A stretch of DNA of 64,000 nucleotides from Alphaproteobacteria bacterium (GCA_016870115.1 VGCH01000003.1:166364-230363), one strand, 5' to 3'. Shown: positions 46,006-56,015, numbered from the stretch's first letter. Program-made: numbers and translations. The notes: generated from the sequence alone by a model not told the origin.

Positions 46006-47054
46006 GGCTCCTCCGAAGAAGAGACCCCGCGCAGCAGATCAAGTTGCTGGCGTTGCGCCGTCGGGACCGCAAGTCCGCTATGCCGGTAGCCGCCTTCCGA
46101 CAGCAGCCGGCCGCGCGGTGTCCGTATCAGCAAGCCGAGCTGCATCAGGTATGGCTCGATCACATCCTCAAGCACGTCGCGCTGTTCGGACAAGGCCGCG
46201 GCGATCGTCTCGACCCCGACCGGCCCACCGCCATAGTTCTCCGCGATGCAGGCAAGGTACCGGCGATCCATAGCGTCGAGCCCCTGCCCGTCCACCTCAA
46301 GACGCTGCAAGGCGGCATCGGCCACTCGCGCGTCGACCCGCGCAGCGCCGGCAACCGAGGCGAAGTCCCGCACCCGGCGGAGGAGGCGATTGGCGACGCG
46401 CGGCGTGCCCCGCGAGCGGCGCGCGATCTCGGCGGCGCCGTCGGGTGCCAGTTCCATCGCCAGAACGCGCGCGGCGCGTCGCACGATGGTCTCGAGTTCG
46501 TCAGGTTCGTAGAACACCAGCCTGAGCGGGATCCCGAAGCGCTCGCGCAGCGGCCGCGTCATCAGGCCGGAACGCGTCGTGGCACCGACCAGAGTGAAAG
46601 GCGGCAATTCGATCCGCACCGAACGCGCTGCCGGTCCCTCGCCGATCATCAGGTCGAGCTGGAAATCCTCCATCGCCGGATAGAGCACTTCCTCGATCGC
46701 CGGGTTCAGGCGATGGATCTCGTCGATAAACAGCACATCGCGCGGCTGCAGATTGGTGAGCTGGGCCGCGAGATCGCCCGCCTTCTGAATCACGGGCCCC
46801 GAGGTGGCGCGGAAGCCGACGCCCATCTCGCGCGCCACGATCTGCGCCAAGGTCGTCTTGCCCAGCCCCGGCGGACCATGGAACAGCGTGTGATCCAGCG
46901 CCTCCTGGCGCCCGCGCGCGGCGGCGATGAAGATCTTCAGGTTCTCACGGACCTGCCTTTGGCCGACGAAATCATCCAGCGTCTGCGGACGCAGCGCGAG
47001 CTCGGCGGCGTCTTCCTCGCTGCGGGCGCCCGCGACAATCCTTTCGCCGCTCAT
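46002..47054 (-). CDS. ruvB: Holliday junction branch migration ATPase RuvB
   Basis: The 350-residue AAA+ motor has Walker [13 protein letters not shown] near 62-73, Walker [18 protein letters not shown] near 110, sensor [18 protein letters not shown] near 150, and a C-terminal winged-helix domain ending [15 protein letters not shown]. It drives branch migration with RuvA. Overlaps with ruvA (ATGA) and ybgC keep the operon translationally tight. Confidence 0.97.
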   Translation of the reverse strand: MSGERIVAGARSEEDAAELALRPQTLDDFVGQRQVRENLKIFIAAARGRQEALDHTLFHGPPGLGKTTLAQIVAREMGVGFRATSGPVIQKAGDLAAQLTNLQPRDVLFIDEIHRLNPAIEEVLYPAMEDFQLDLMIGEGPAARSVRIELPPFTLVGATTRSGLMTRPLRERFGIPLRLVFYEPDELETIVRRAARVLAMELAPDGAAEIARRSRGTPRVANRLLRRVRDFASVAGAARVDARVADAALQRLEVDGQGLDAMDRRYLACIAENYGGGPVGVETIAAALSEQRDVLEDVIEPYLMQLGLLIRTPRGRLLSEGGYRHSGLAVPTAQRQQLDLLRGVSSSEEP

Positions 47055-47662
47055 CGCGCCAGCTCCTGCAGCGCACCGCGGATCAACGCGTCGAGCGAGG
47101 CACTCTCGCCCAGCCGCTGCGCCGTCCGCGCGACCGCGCCAAACGCCTCAACACGCTTGTAGCCAAGATTGACCAGCGCGGAGACAGCATCCTCGGTGAC
47201 GCCGCCGGTGCCGGCGGGTGCGTTGGGTGCGGCTGCGACGGCGGCGGCAGGCACGACACCCAGCGCGGCCGCCTTGTCCTTCAGCTCGGTCGCAAGCCGT
47301 GCCGCGAGCTTCGGTCCGACGCCTGAGGGTCGGCTGAGCGTCGCGCGATCCTGCGCCGCGATCGCCCGGCCAATCTCGTCCGGCGCGAGCGTAGACAGGG
47401 TAGAAAGCGCTACCCGCGCGCCCACTCCTTGAACCGTGGTGAGCAGGCGGAACCAGTCGCGCTCGGCGCGGTCGGCGAACCCGAACAGGGAGATCGCGTC
47501 CTCGCGCACCAGCGTCTCGACCAGCAGCGTCGCGGTCTGGCCAACCGCCAGCTCGCGCATGGTTCGGGCCGAGGCCGACACGACGTAGCCGACACCGCCC
47601 ACGTCGATGACGGCCTGGTCGAGATCCACGCTGTCGACGATGCCGCGCAGCTTGCCGATCAT
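47051..47662 (-). CDS. ruvA: Holliday junction DNA-binding protein RuvA
   Basis: The 203-residue protein has an N-terminal OB-fold (1-63, [12 protein letters not shown]), two helix-hairpin-helix motifs ([13 protein letters not shown] near 78 and [16 protein letters not shown] near 113), an Ala-rich linker and a small C-terminal domain that contacts RuvB. It binds four-way junctions. Start and stop both overlap neighbours (ruvC and ruvB) as ATGA. Confidence 0.96.
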   Translation of the reverse strand: MIGKLRGIVDSVDLDQAVIDVGGVGYVVSASARTMRELAVGQTATLLVETLVREDAISLFGFADRAERDWFRLLTTVQGVGARVALSTLSTLAPDEIGRAIAAQDRATLSRPSGVGPKLAARLATELKDKAAALGVVPAAAVAAAPNAPAGTGGVTEDAVSALVNLGYKRVEAFGAVARTAQRLGESASLDALIRGALQELAR

Positions 47663-48150
47663 GCGCGGGCTCCGACAGCGCGCGCGCTGGCGCGATGATG
47701 GGCGTGGCAGATCGCGACGGCCAGGGCGTCGGCCGCGTCCGCGGTGGCGGCCACGCCGGGCAGCAAATGGCCGACCATGGCGGCGATCTGGCGCTTGTCG
47801 GCGTGGCCCGCGCCGGTGACGGATTTCTTCACCAGGTTGGCGGCGTATTCGAACACCGGCACGCCGAGCCGGGCCGGCGCCAGCATCACCACGCCGCGCG
47901 CCTGGCCCAGTTTCAGCGTCGAGGCCGGATTGACGTTCACGAAAGTCTCCTCGACGGCGGCTTCGTCGGGCCGATGCAGACGCACCGTGTCGCTCACACC
48001 TTCGAACAGCGCGTTCAGCCGGCTCGCGAGGTCGCCATCGACGGCCACGCGCACGACGCCATGCGCCACGTGCCGAAGGCGATTGCCCGCCATCTCGATC
48101 ACGCCCCAGCCGGTGTTGCGCAAGCCGGGATCGAGACCGAGCAGGCGCAC
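47659..48150 (-). CDS. ruvC: Holliday junction resolvase RuvC
   Basis: A 163-residue nuclease with catalytic acidic residues in [13 protein letters not shown] (Asp7), EETFVNVNP (Glu near 66) and the C-terminal [13 protein letters not shown] (two Asp near 140). It cuts junctions moved by RuvAB. The GTG at 48150 is chosen because the protein then begins VRLLGLDPG as in the family. It lies 10 bases after yebC. Confidence 0.96.
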   Translation of the reverse strand: MRLLGLDPGLRNTGWGVIEMAGNRLRHVAHGVVRVAVDGDLASRLNALFEGVSDTVRLHRPDEAAVEETFVNVNPASTLKLGQARGVVMLAPARLGVPVFEYAANLVKKSVTGAGHADKRQIAAMVGHLLPGVAATADAADALAVAICHAHHRASARAVGARA

Positions 48151-48160
48151 CGGCGGCCCC

Positions 48161-48919
48161 TCACGCGGCGAACTTGGCGAGGGTCTCGTCGGACATCTCG
48201 AAGTTGGCGTAGACGTTCTGCACGTCGTCGTTGTCCTCAAGCGCCGCGATCATGTCGAGCATGGTCTCAGCGATCTCACCCTCGACCGGTGCGCCGGTTC
48301 GGGCCCGCCAAACCAGCTTGGCGCTCGCGGGCTGGCCGAGCGATTTCTCCAGCGCCTCGCGCACCGTGTTGAACTCGCCCTGGGCGCAGACGATCTCGTG
48401 GATGCCATCGGCGCCGTCGCCGCTTGCGACATCGTCCGCGCCGGCATCGATCGCCTTCTCCAGCACCTGGTCGGCGCTGCCGACCGACAGCGGAAAGCGG
48501 AACTCGCCCAGCCGGTCGAACATGAACGAGACGCTGTTGCTCTCGCCGAGGTTCCCGCCGTGCTTGGTGAAGATCGAGCGGACTTCGCCGGCCGTCCGGT
48601 TGCGGTTGTTGGTGAGCGCCTCGACGATCACCGCGACGCCGCCCGGTCCGTAGCCCTCGTAGCGCACCTCGTCGTAGTTGGCGTCGGCCTCGGCCGAGGA
48701 GCCGCGCTTGATCGCCCGATCGATCGTGTCGCGCGTCATGTTGGCGTCGCGCGCCGCGATGGTCGCCGCGCGCAGGCGCGGGTTCGACCCCGGATCGGCC
48801 GATCCCAGCCGCGCTGCTGTGGTGATCTCGCGGATCAGCTTGGTGAAGATCTTGGCTCGCTGGGCATCCTGCTTGCCCTTGCGATGCATGATGTTCTTGA
48901 ATTGGGAATGGCCAGCCAT
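48161..48919 (-). CDS. yebC: YebC/PmpR family protein
   Basis: The 252-residue protein has the hallmark start [22 protein letters not shown] and [19 protein letters not shown]-like block near 88-103 (here ending ALTNNRN). It was described as a transcriptional regulator; recent work ties members to relief of ribosome stalling at proline runs. The present genome also has efp and epmA in the window, a parallel system. It is the first gene of the long minus-strand operon ending with thiD. Confidence 0.95.
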   Translation of the reverse strand: MAGHSQFKNIMHRKGKQDAQRAKIFTKLIREITTAARLGSADPGSNPRLRAATIAARDANMTRDTIDRAIKRGSSAEADANYDEVRYEGYGPGGVAVIVEALTNNRNRTAGEVRSIFTKHGGNLGESNSVSFMFDRLGEFRFPLSVGSADQVLEKAIDAGADDVASGDGADGIHEIVCAQGEFNTVREALEKSLGQPASAKLVWRARTGAPVEGEIAETMLDMIAALEDNDDVQNVYANFEMSDETLAKFAA

Positions 48920-49014
48920 CGCCCCGCAACCACATTCAGTGACGTTCCGGCCGGCCTATACCACTTCTCGTGGGGTTTGGGAGCGCGCCGGTCGGGCGCG
49001 GCGGGGGACGGCAC

Positions 49015-49042
49015 AAAAAAAGGCGGGGGCCGAAGCCCCCGC
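49015..49042 (-). terminator. Second of two tandem intrinsic terminators
   Basis: Stem GCGGGGGC/GCCCCCGC (49023-49030 with 49035-49042) around a 4-base loop is followed on the minus strand, after two C's, by seven T's (49021-49015). It ends transcription coming from the phosphodiesterase gene before yebC. Confidence 0.88.
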
Positions 49043-49043
49043 T

Positions 49044-49071
49044 AAAAAACGTCGGAACCTAGATTCCGACG
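49044..49071 (-). terminator. First of two tandem intrinsic terminators
   Basis: Stem CGTCGGAA/TTCCGACG (49050-49057 with 49064-49071), 6-base loop, followed on the minus strand by six T's (49049-49044). It immediately precedes a second terminator in the same direction. Confidence 0.88.
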
Positions 49072-49222
49072 CCCCCCTCTAACCATGAAGACAGTTCGCC
49101 AAAGCGGCGAAAAACCGTTTAACATCAACAGGATGCCGATTTTTCCCCAGGCCGTCAACTGACTTCGAACCTCACCTCTAATAGCTATCGCAATCGGGTG
49201 TGGGACACAAGATACGGGATGA

Positions 49223-50026
49223 TCACGTCGGTGCGAGCCGACCGCCAATCCGCAGCGGCTGGATCGACCGCGCCAGCCCTGTCCGATCGTCAGTCTCGAT
49301 GATGGCCCCGCACAGCGTCGCGTCGCCCTCGGCCGCCGCCAGACGCTCGCCGGGCATCTTTTTCAGGAACCGCGGCAGCGCCAGCTCCTTCTTCATGCCG
49401 ATGACCGAGTCGTAGTCGCCGCACATGCCGGCGTCGGTCTGGTAGGCGGTGCCACCCGGCAGCACCCAGGCGTCCGCGGTCGGGATATGGCTGTGGGTGC
49501 CGATGACGGCGCTGACCCGGCCGTCGCAATAGTGGCCCATCGACTGTTTCTCGCTCGACGCCTCGCCATGCATGTCGACCACGATGGCCTGAACCGAGCG
49601 ACCCAGCACATGCTTGCCGAGCTCGGCATCGATCGCGCGGAACGGATCGTCCAGCGCGTCCATGAACAGCCGCAGCATCACGTTCACGACCAAAATCTTC
49701 TGCCCGCGGGGCGTCTCGAAGACGTTCGCCCCCCAGCCGGGTGTTCCGGGAGGGAAGTTGATCGGGCGCAACAGGCGTTTGTCCTGCGCGATATAGGGAA
49801 TGATCTCGCGCTGGTCCCAGACATGGTTGCCGGTGGTGATGCAGGCGACGCCCGCCTCATGCAGTTCAGCACAAATCTTGGCGGTGATGCCGAAGCCGGC
49901 CGCCGCGTTCTCGCCATTCACGATCGCGAAGTCGAGGCCGAGCTCACGCTTCAGGCGCGGCACCTCGCGCAACACCGCTTCTCGACCGGAGCGGCCCACG
50001 ATGTCGCCGCAAAACAGGATTTTCAT
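49223..50026 (-). CDS. YmdB/TIGR00282-type metallophosphoesterase
   Basis: The 267-residue protein matches the family of B. subtilis YmdB, a di-metal phosphodiesterase acting on 2',3'-cyclic nucleotides. Metal ligands are seen in ILFCGDIVGRSGREAV (Asp8), VNGENAAAGFG (Asn/Glu near 40), TTGNHVWDQ near 67, VDMHGEASSEK near 153 and IGTHSHIPTAD near 178. It lies 3 bases after the 5-formyl-THF cyclo-ligase gene. In alphaproteobacteria this pairing with zapA and 6S RNA is common. Confidence 0.93.
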   Translation of the reverse strand: MKILFCGDIVGRSGREAVLREVPRLKRELGLDFAIVNGENAAAGFGITAKICAELHEAGVACITTGNHVWDQREIIPYIAQDKRLLRPINFPPGTPGWGANVFETPRGQKILVVNVMLRLFMDALDDPFRAIDAELGKHVLGRSVQAIVVDMHGEASSEKQSMGHYCDGRVSAVIGTHSHIPTADAWVLPGGTAYQTDAGMCGDYDSVIGMKKELALPRFLKKMPGERLAAAEGDATLCGAIIETDDRTGLARSIQPLRIGGRLAPT

Positions 50027-50029
50027 GCG

Positions 50030-50611
50030 TCAGACAAAGGCGTAACAGCCGGCCTCGGTCAACAGCCAATCCAGTCGCTGGTCCTCGGCGCTATGCGGTA
50101 GCTCGGGTACCAGCTGCGCTTCGAACCCGACGCCGACCGCGACGACGGCGCGCCGCGCGCGCAGGTTCTGGAGCGTGCGATCGTAGTAGCCGCCGCCAAA
50201 CCCCAAACGCCACCCGGCCTCATCGCAGGCCAGCAGCGGAACCAACAGCGCGTCGGGTTCCACCGGCTCGCGGCGGGTCGCCGGATGGAGCGTGCCGAAG
50301 ACCCCGCGCTCCAGCGGATCGCCCGGTCGCCACGGCCGGAACGCGAGCGCCGTTCCTCGGCCCTGCACGACCGGCAACGCAAGTTGGCGTCCCTCATTGG
50401 CTAGTTCGATCATCAGCGGCCGCAGATCGATCTCGTCGCGCATCGGCCAGAAACCGGAGACGACGGCCGCGTCTCCGAGCGGACGGTCGCGGCGATAGCG
50501 CTCGACCAGCTCATGCGCCGCGCGCGCGCGTTCCTCAGGCTCAAGGCCCGCCCGCCACGCCAGCATGGTGGCGCGCCAGGTTGCTTTTTCATCGGGGGAT
50601 CGGCTCGTCAC
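50030..50611 (-). CDS. fau: 5-formyltetrahydrofolate cyclo-ligase
   Basis: The 193-residue protein converts 5-formyl-THF to 5,10-methenyl-THF with ATP. The C-terminal signature GWRLGFGGGYYDRTL is near residues 135-149. The start is taken as GTG 50611, giving the basic N-terminus expected of the family; the open frame upstream runs into the 6S RNA and is not protein. Also known as ygfA, it sits downstream of 6S RNA as in E. coli and many proteobacteria. Confidence 0.9.
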   Translation of the reverse strand: MTSRSPDEKATWRATMLAWRAGLEPEERARAAHELVERYRRDRPLGDAAVVSGFWPMRDEIDLRPLMIELANEGRQLALPVVQGRGTALAFRPWRPGDPLERGVFGTLHPATRREPVEPDALLVPLLACDEAGWRLGFGGGYYDRTLQNLRARRAVVAVGVGFEAQLVPELPHSAEDQRLDWLLTEAGCYAFV

Positions 50612-50639
50612 CGGCGGGGACGCGCCGACGCGAGCAAAG

Positions 50640-50815
50640 AAGTGGGGCGGCACCACGATAAGCCGCGGCCGAATAAACCTCCAAGGCCTGCAGATGCAGG
50701 TGGGCACCGTGTAACCAAGGCCACAGCCCTGGTCAGGAACAGTTCCCAGGAAGTCGTCATTGGCCCCGGGGTGTATGTGCGAACCGCGAACCGCGCAGAA
50801 ATCCGCCCCACCCCA
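50640..50815 (-). ncRNA. ssrS: 6S RNA
   Basis: The region between zapA and the cyclo-ligase gene is the canonical 6S RNA site. A perfect 9-bp closing stem (50803-50811 with 50642-50650) brackets about 150 bases holding the expected imperfect long hairpin; the 5' part has TTTCTGCGCGG and the middle CCTGGGAACTGTTCC. 6S RNA mimics an open promoter and holds the housekeeping polymerase in stationary phase. Ends are approximate. Confidence 0.78.
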
Positions 50816-50858
50816 ATGTAAGCCCGCTTGCGCCCGGCCGCAATGACGGCCGGTTCGC

Positions 50859-51191
50859 TCAGGCCGCGCCCTTGACCTTGGCGGACAGCTTGTCGACCCG
50901 CGCCGTGACCAGCTCTTCAAGCGTCTGGGCCAGCGTCTCGGCACTGTCAGTGGCGTTCCGACCCTCCGCCGCGGCCTGTTGGGCAGCGGTTCGGGCCTCG
51001 CGCACCTCGTCGGCGAGCATGAGTGCCGCGAAAACCATGAGCTTGATCTCGGGAAGCCCGGGAAGCTGCCGGCGGAGGATCTCCACCTTCTCGTCGACGT
51101 AGGCGCCCAGCTCCTGGACGCGAGACTCCTCGCCTTCGCCGCACGCGAGTTCGTAGGTGCGGTTGGCGATACGGACCGATACCTGCGGCAT
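50859..51191 (-). CDS. zapA: Cell division protein ZapA
   Basis: The 110-residue protein has the ZapA N-terminal globular part (VSVRIANRTYELACGEGEE, then LGAYVDEKVE) and a C-terminal coiled coil (about 60-105). It bundles FtsZ filaments at mid-cell. The ATG follows AGGAGAA. The 6S RNA gene lies 44 bases downstream on the same strand, so part of the 6S pool could come from readthrough. Confidence 0.92.
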   Translation of the reverse strand: MPQVSVRIANRTYELACGEGEESRVQELGAYVDEKVEILRRQLPGLPEIKLMVFAALMLADEVREARTAAQQAAAEGRNATDSAETLAQTLEELVTARVDKLSAKVKGAA

Positions 51192-51271
51192 GGTCGTTCT
51201 CCTGTTTTCTTGCGCCTTGCGGCGTCGAGGGAGAACGGAGTGTAGCGGGCGCCGGCGCGCCCGCGAAGCGC

Positions 51272-51556
51272 TTAGCGCTGATCGGCTGTGAGCAAAGAGC
51301 GGATGTATTCCATCGCCCGCTCGAGACGCCCTTCCACCTCGGTCGCGACGCGGCGCAGATCCTCGTGTTGGCGCTCGAGCATGGCGAGCCGTGCGGCCAG
51401 CTCTTCGGCCCGTTCGGTCTCGACCCGCAGGCGCTCATCGAGCATGGATTCAAGGCGGCTTAGCGCGTCATCGACCCGGCCGGTCGCCCGGGCCGCCTTC
51501 GACAGGGCCCCGGAGCTGGTCCCTCGCGAACCTGAATCGGAGAGCAAATTCGCCAT
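51272..51556 (-). CDS. Small coiled-coil protein upstream of zapA (DUF4164-like)
   Basis: This 94-residue protein is mostly a charged coiled coil (residues about 22-85, with LESMLDERLRVETERAEELAA and LERQHEDLRRVATEVE). Short coiled-coil proteins of the DUF4164 type are commonly found just before zapA in alphaproteobacteria, suggesting a division-related role, but none is proven. The ATG at 51556 gives a normal length; an ATG at 51595 in frame would add 13 residues. Confidence 0.7.
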   Translation of the reverse strand: MANLLSDSGSRGTSSGALSKAARATGRVDDALSRLESMLDERLRVETERAEELAARLAMLERQHEDLRRVATEVEGRLERAMEYIRSLLTADQR

Positions 51557-51727
51557 CCGACTTAGGATAAATCCTCCGACTCCACGGGTCAACATCTAGG
51601 CGCGGTCCCGCCCAAACAGCCGCAACATCTTGGTGAAACGCCGGGGTTTTGCGCATTGACGCGATAGACCCCCATCGGCATGTTGCGCGCCTCTTCGATT
51701 CCCCCCTTTCGGCAGGCCGCGCATCGA

Positions 51728-53716
51728 ATGACTGCTCCCACCGCCGCTCACCGCGACATGGCCAACGCCATTCGTGCGCTCGCCATGGATGCCGTGCAGC
51801 AGGCGGATTCCGGGCATCCCGGCATGCCGATGGGCATGGCGGACGTCGCGACCGTCCTGTTCTCGCGCTTCCTGAAGTTCGACCCGACCGATCCGACCTG
51901 GCCCGACCGCGACCGATTCATCCTGTCGGCCGGACACGGTTCGATGCTGCTCTATGCGCTGCTGCATCTCACCGGCTATCCCGACATGACGCTGGAAGAG
52001 CTGAAGCGCTTCCGCCAGCTCGGCGCGCGAACGGCCGGCCATCCCGAGTACGGCCACGCGGCCGGCATCGAGACGACCACCGGGCCGCTTGGGCAGGGCC
52101 TGGGCAATTCGGTCGGCTTCGCATTGGCTGAGCGTTTGCTGGCTCAGCGTTTCGGCGGCGATGTCGTCGAGCATTTCACCTATGTGATCGCGGGCGACGG
52201 CTGCCTGATGGAGGGCGTCGGGCAAGAAGCGATCACGCTGGCCGGCCATCTGGGCCTTGGCCGTCTGATCGTGCTGTTCGACGACAACGGCATTTCGATC
52301 GATGGCCCGACCTCGCTCAGCACGTCCGAGAACCATCAGAAGCGCTTCGCCGCCGCCGGCTGGCATGTGCAGCAGATCGACGGTCACGATCCCGAGGCGA
52401 TCGCCCGCGCGATCCGCAAGGCGCGCAACGCCAAGGACAAGCCCTCGCTCATCGCCTGCAAGACGGTGATCGGCTACGGCGCGCCGACCAAAGCCGGCAC
52501 CGCCGCCACCCACGGCTCGCCGCTCGGCAAGGACGAAGTCGCCGGCGCCCGCGTCAAGCTCGGCTGGTCGCACGCACCGTTCGAGGTTCCGGCGCCCGTG
52601 CTGGACGCCTGGCGCGCGGTCGGTCGCAAAGGCGCCTCGGCGCGCAAGCGCTGGGCCCGCCGCCTGAAGACGCTCGCGGCCGAAGACCGCGCCGAGTTCG
52701 ATCGACGGATCGCCGGCACGCTCCCGCCATCGCTTGACGCCGCCGTTGCGGGCTTCAAGGCCAAGGTCGCAGCCGACAAGCCGGCTTGGGCGACCCGCAA
52801 GGCGAGCCAAGAGGCGCTTGAAGTCATCAATCCGGCGTTGCCCGAGACGCTGGGCGGCTCGGCCGACCTCACCGGCTCCAACAACACGCGCACCGCCACG
52901 CTGAAGCCCGCGACCGCGGCCGACGCGTCGGGTCGCTATGTCTTCTACGGTATTCGCGAGCACGCGATGGCCGCCGCAATGAACGGCGCGGCGCTGCATG
53001 GCGGTGTGATCCCCTACGGCGGCACCTTCATGGTGTTCACCGACTATTGCCGTCCCTCGATCCGCCTCTCGGCGTTGATGGGCGTGCGCGCGATCTACGT
53101 GATGACCCACGATTCGATCGGGCTGGGCGAGGATGGCCCGACGCATCAGCCGGTCGAGCATCTGGCGGCACTGCGCGCGATTCCCAACCTGCAGGTGCTG
53201 CGTCCCGCCGATGCGATCGAAACCGCCGAGTGCTGGCAGATCGCGCTGGCCTCGCGCACATCGCCGAGCGTCATCTCGCTCACCCGCCAGAACGTGCCGA
53301 CGGTGCGCGGTGCGGGCGACGCCAACCTGTCGGCTCGCGGCGCCTACATCATCGCGGGCCAAGCCTCATCCCGCATCCGCCTGATCGCCTCGGGTTCGGA
53401 GGTACACCTCGCCCTGGCCGCCCGTGAGCAGCTCGCCCGCGACGGATTGGACGCGGCCGTGGTCTCGATGCCCTCGTGGGAATTGTTCGCGGCCCAGGAC
53501 GCGGCCTATCGCGCTGAAGTAATGGGCCCCGACGGCACCGTGCGCGTGGCCTGCGAGGCGGCCACCGGCTTCGGCTGGGAGCGCTGGCTCGGCGGGCGCG
53601 GCGCGTTCATCGGCATGACAGGCTTCGGCGCCTCGGCGCCGGCCAAGGATCTCTACAAGCATTTCGGAATCACCGCCGAGGCGATCGCGGGTACCGCGCG
53701 CCGGCTGGCGGCCTGA
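51728..53716 (+). CDS. tkt: Transketolase
   Basis: The 662-residue ThDP enzyme transfers two-carbon units in the pentose phosphate (or Calvin) pathway. [11 protein letters not shown] near 27, [12 protein letters not shown] near 115, the ThDP motif [13 protein letters not shown] near 156-168, and the transketolase signature with [17 protein letters not shown] near 413 are present. The ATG at 51728 gives the normal N-terminus. It is 11 bases from gap; the pair starts the sugar-phosphate cluster. Confidence 0.96.
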   Translation: MTAPTAAHRDMANAIRALAMDAVQQADSGHPGMPMGMADVATVLFSRFLKFDPTDPTWPDRDRFILSAGHGSMLLYALLHLTGYPDMTLEELKRFRQLGARTAGHPEYGHAAGIETTTGPLGQGLGNSVGFALAERLLAQRFGGDVVEHFTYVIAGDGCLMEGVGQEAITLAGHLGLGRLIVLFDDNGISIDGPTSLSTSENHQKRFAAAGWHVQQIDGHDPEAIARAIRKARNAKDKPSLIACKTVIGYGAPTKAGTAATHGSPLGKDEVAGARVKLGWSHAPFEVPAPVLDAWRAVGRKGASARKRWARRLKTLAAEDRAEFDRRIAGTLPPSLDAAVAGFKAKVAADKPAWATRKASQEALEVINPALPETLGGSADLTGSNNTRTATLKPATAADASGRYVFYGIREHAMAAAMNGAALHGGVIPYGGTFMVFTDYCRPSIRLSALMGVRAIYVMTHDSIGLGEDGPTHQPVEHLAALRAIPNLQVLRPADAIETAECWQIALASRTSPSVISLTRQNVPTVRGAGDANLSARGAYIIAGQASSRIRLIASGSEVHLALAAREQLARDGLDAAVVSMPSWELFAAQDAAYRAEVMGPDGTVRVACEAATGFGWERWLGGRGAFIGMTGFGASAPAKDLYKHFGITAEAIAGTARRLAA

Positions 53717-53727
53717 CGGAGGGGAAT

Positions 53728-54735
53728 ATGACGGTCAAGGTTGCCATCAACGGCTTCGGACGCATCGGCCGCAACGTACTGCGCGCGATCATGGAGTCGG
53801 GCCGCAAGGACATCGAGGTGGTCGCGGTGAACGATCTCGGCCCGGTCGAGACCAATGCCCATCTGTTCCGCTTCGACTCCGTGCATGGCCGCTTCCAGGG
53901 CGAGGTGAAGGTTTCGGGCGACACGATCGATGTTGGCCGCGGGCCCATCAAGGTCACCGCCGAGCGCGATCCCGCGAAGCTGCCGCACAAGGCCATGGGC
54001 GTCGATATCGCGCTGGAGTGCACCGGCATCTTCACCTCGAAGGACAAGGCCGCCGCCCACATTGCCGCCGGCGCCCGGCGCGTTCTGGTCTCGGCCCCGG
54101 CCGACAACGCCGACCTCACGGTGGTCTATGGCGTGAACCACGAAAAGCTCGGCAAGGAGCACCTCGTGGTGTCGAACGCGTCCTGCACGACGAACTGTCT
54201 CGCGCCCGTCGCGAAGGTGCTGAACGACACGGTCGGGATCGAGAAGGGTTTCATGACCACGATCCACGCCTATACCGGCGACCAGCCGACGCTCGACACC
54301 ATGCACAAGGATCTCTATCGCGGTCGCGCGGCGGCGCTGTCGATGATCCCGACTTCGACCGGTGCAGCGAAGGCGGTCGGCCTGGTGTTGCCGGAGCTGA
54401 ACGGAAAGCTCGACGGCGTGGCGATCCGCGTGCCCACTCCCAACGTGTCGGTGGTCGACTTCAAGTTCGTCGCCAAGCGCAAGACCGACGCCAAGGAAAT
54501 CAACGAGGCGATCAAGCGCGCCGCCGCCAACCAGTTGAAGGGCATCCTCGGTTGGACCGACGCGCCGAACGTCTCCATCGATTTCAATCACGACCCGCAC
54601 TCGTCCACGTTCCACATGGACCAGACCAAGGTGATGGACGGCACGCTCGTGCGCGTCATGAGCTGGTACGACAACGAGTGGGGCTTCTCCAACCGTATGG
54701 CGGATACCGCCGTGGCGATGGGCAAGCTGGGCTGA
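53728..54735 (+). CDS. gap: Glyceraldehyde-3-phosphate dehydrogenase, type I
   Basis: A 335-residue [16 protein letters not shown] at residues 6-16 binds the dinucleotide, the catalytic Cys lies in [13 protein letters not shown] near 153, and His in HAYTGDQ near 180. [13 protein letters not shown] closes the protein. GGAGGG precedes the ATG. No pgk follows, unlike the common tkt-gap-pgk-fba order. Confidence 0.97.
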   Translation: MTVKVAINGFGRIGRNVLRAIMESGRKDIEVVAVNDLGPVETNAHLFRFDSVHGRFQGEVKVSGDTIDVGRGPIKVTAERDPAKLPHKAMGVDIALECTGIFTSKDKAAAHIAAGARRVLVSAPADNADLTVVYGVNHEKLGKEHLVVSNASCTTNCLAPVAKVLNDTVGIEKGFMTTIHAYTGDQPTLDTMHKDLYRGRAAALSMIPTSTGAAKAVGLVLPELNGKLDGVAIRVPTPNVSVVDFKFVAKRKTDAKEINEAIKRAAANQLKGILGWTDAPNVSIDFNHDPHSSTFHMDQTKVMDGTLVRVMSWYDNEWGFSNRMADTAVAMGKLG

Positions 54736-54745
54736 TCCGACCGCG

Positions 54746-55093
54746 ATGCGCGAGCCGCCGCCGGTCGCGATCGTGCAGGACTGGCGGCAGCTTGAGACGG
54801 CGCTACGCGCCGCGCGCGACACCGGCGCACCCGCCCGCCTCGCGACCGGGCCGGACGCGGCCTCGATCTGGGGCGCCGGCTATCTCGGCGCCCTTGAGGC
54901 ACGGGCCCGTCGCGAGTTTCCCGACGTCGTCTTCGAACTGATCGTCGATTGCGGCGACGCGCCCGGCTACGCTCTGGCCTGCCTGCGCGCGGGGGTCAGC
55001 CGGATCTCGTTCTCCGGCTCGCCCGAGGTGCGGGCGAAACTGGCCGACATCGCCCATCAGATGGGCGCCGCTGTGGTGGAGAGCGCGACATGA
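54746..55093 (+). CDS. Conserved-looking small protein of unknown function
   Basis: The 115-residue protein has an alternating alpha/beta pattern without signal or membrane segments; AGYLGALEARAR and FELIVDCGDAPGYALACLRAGVSRISFSG stand out, the latter like the strand-loop-helix of a TIM-barrel or Rossmann unit. I do not recognise the family. It starts 10 bases after gap and overlaps the deacetylase start (ATGA), so it is cotranscribed with both. Confidence 0.7.
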   Translation: MREPPPVAIVQDWRQLETALRAARDTGAPARLATGPDAASIWGAGYLGALEARARREFPDVVFELIVDCGDAPGYALACLRAGVSRISFSGSPEVRAKLADIAHQMGAAVVESAT

Positions 55094-56013
55094 GTTGGGA
55101 GCCGACGCGCGATTTCCTGGGTTATGGCTCGAACCCGCCGGATCCCAAGTGGCCCGGCGGCGCCCGCGTCGCGATCAACTTCGTCATGAACTACGAGGAA
55201 GGCTCGGAGCCTTCCATGCAGGACGGCGAAGGCTACACCGAGACCGGCCTCACCGAATCCAGCACGTCGGCCGTCGGCCTGAAGGGCCGCGATCTCGCCG
55301 GCGAGAGCATGTTCGAGTTCGGCAGCAGGGTGGGCTTCTGGCGCATCATGCGCGCGTTCCAGGAACGCGGGCTGCCGCTTACGGTGTTCGGCTGCGCGCT
55401 GGCGCTGGAACGCAACCGGTTGGCGGCGGAGGCAATCCGGAAAGCGGACTTCGACGTGTGCTGCCACGGCTGGCGATGGGTGCGTCATTTCCAGCTGAGC
55501 GAGGCCGAGGAGTGCGAGCACATCCAGAAGGCCATCGCGTCGCTGACGCAGACGGTAGGTGCCCGTCCGGCCGGCTGGTATTGCCGCTACGGACCAAGCG
55601 TAAACACGCGCCGCCTGCTGGTCGAAGAAGGCGGCTTCACCTACGACTCTGACTACTACGGTGAGGAACTGCCGTTCTGGCAGACGGTCGAGGGCAAGCC
55701 GCACCTGATCGTGCCCTACTCGCTTACCAACAACGACGGCAAGTATGCCGCCGGCATGGTCCACGCCGACCAGTGGTTCGGTCTCGTCCGCGATGCGTTC
55801 GACGTTCTCTACAAGGAAGGCGCCACCGCGCCCAAGATGATGTCGGTCGGTCTGCACATGCGCCTGATCGGCCATCCCGGTCGTATGGCGGGTCTCTGGC
55901 GTTTGCTGGACCACGTACAGAAGCATCAAGGCGTGTGGGTGACCCGCCGCATCGATCTCGCCAACCACTGGAAATCGACGCATCCCTATCCGGGCAAGGG
56001 CCTGAACGAGTAG
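55090..56013 (+). CDS. Polysaccharide deacetylase family protein, PuuE/allantoinase-like
   Basis: The 307-residue protein resembles PuuE, a metal-independent allantoinase of the polysaccharide deacetylase superfamily. It has the NYEEGSEPS block near residue 32, FGSRVGFWRIMRAFQERGLPLTVFGCALAL near 75-105, CCHGWRWV near 122, and DSDYYGEELPFW near 180. The first metal-binding Asp pair of classical deacetylases is replaced by Asn-Tyr-Glu-Glu, as in PuuE. The next gene, on the other strand, is an MFS transporter. Purine or hydantoin breakdown is possible; no other such genes are near. Confidence 0.82.
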   Translation: MSWEPTRDFLGYGSNPPDPKWPGGARVAINFVMNYEEGSEPSMQDGEGYTETGLTESSTSAVGLKGRDLAGESMFEFGSRVGFWRIMRAFQERGLPLTVFGCALALERNRLAAEAIRKADFDVCCHGWRWVRHFQLSEAEECEHIQKAIASLTQTVGARPAGWYCRYGPSVNTRRLLVEEGGFTYDSDYYGEELPFWQTVEGKPHLIVPYSLTNNDGKYAAGMVHADQWFGLVRDAFDVLYKEGATAPKMMSVGLHMRLIGHPGRMAGLWRLLDHVQKHQGVWVTRRIDLANHWKSTHPYPGKGLNE

Positions 56014-56015
56014 CC

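Larger units (their letters stand above)
48920..49222. other. 303-base intergenic stretch with tandem terminators and a low-GC segment
   Basis: Bases 48920-49012 should hold the yebC promoter (a TATAGG lies about 45 bases before the ATG, with no clear -35). Bases 49015-49071 are two terminators. Bases 49072-49222 are notably AT-richer than the surroundings and contain a small stem (TTCGCC/GGCGAA near 49096); they may be a 3' UTR or a small RNA. Confidence 0.55.

Noticed and set aside
49085-49165. 25-codon plus-strand ORF in the low-GC segment
   Set aside because: No ribosome site or homology cue; the segment is better explained as a minus-strand untranslated or small RNA region.
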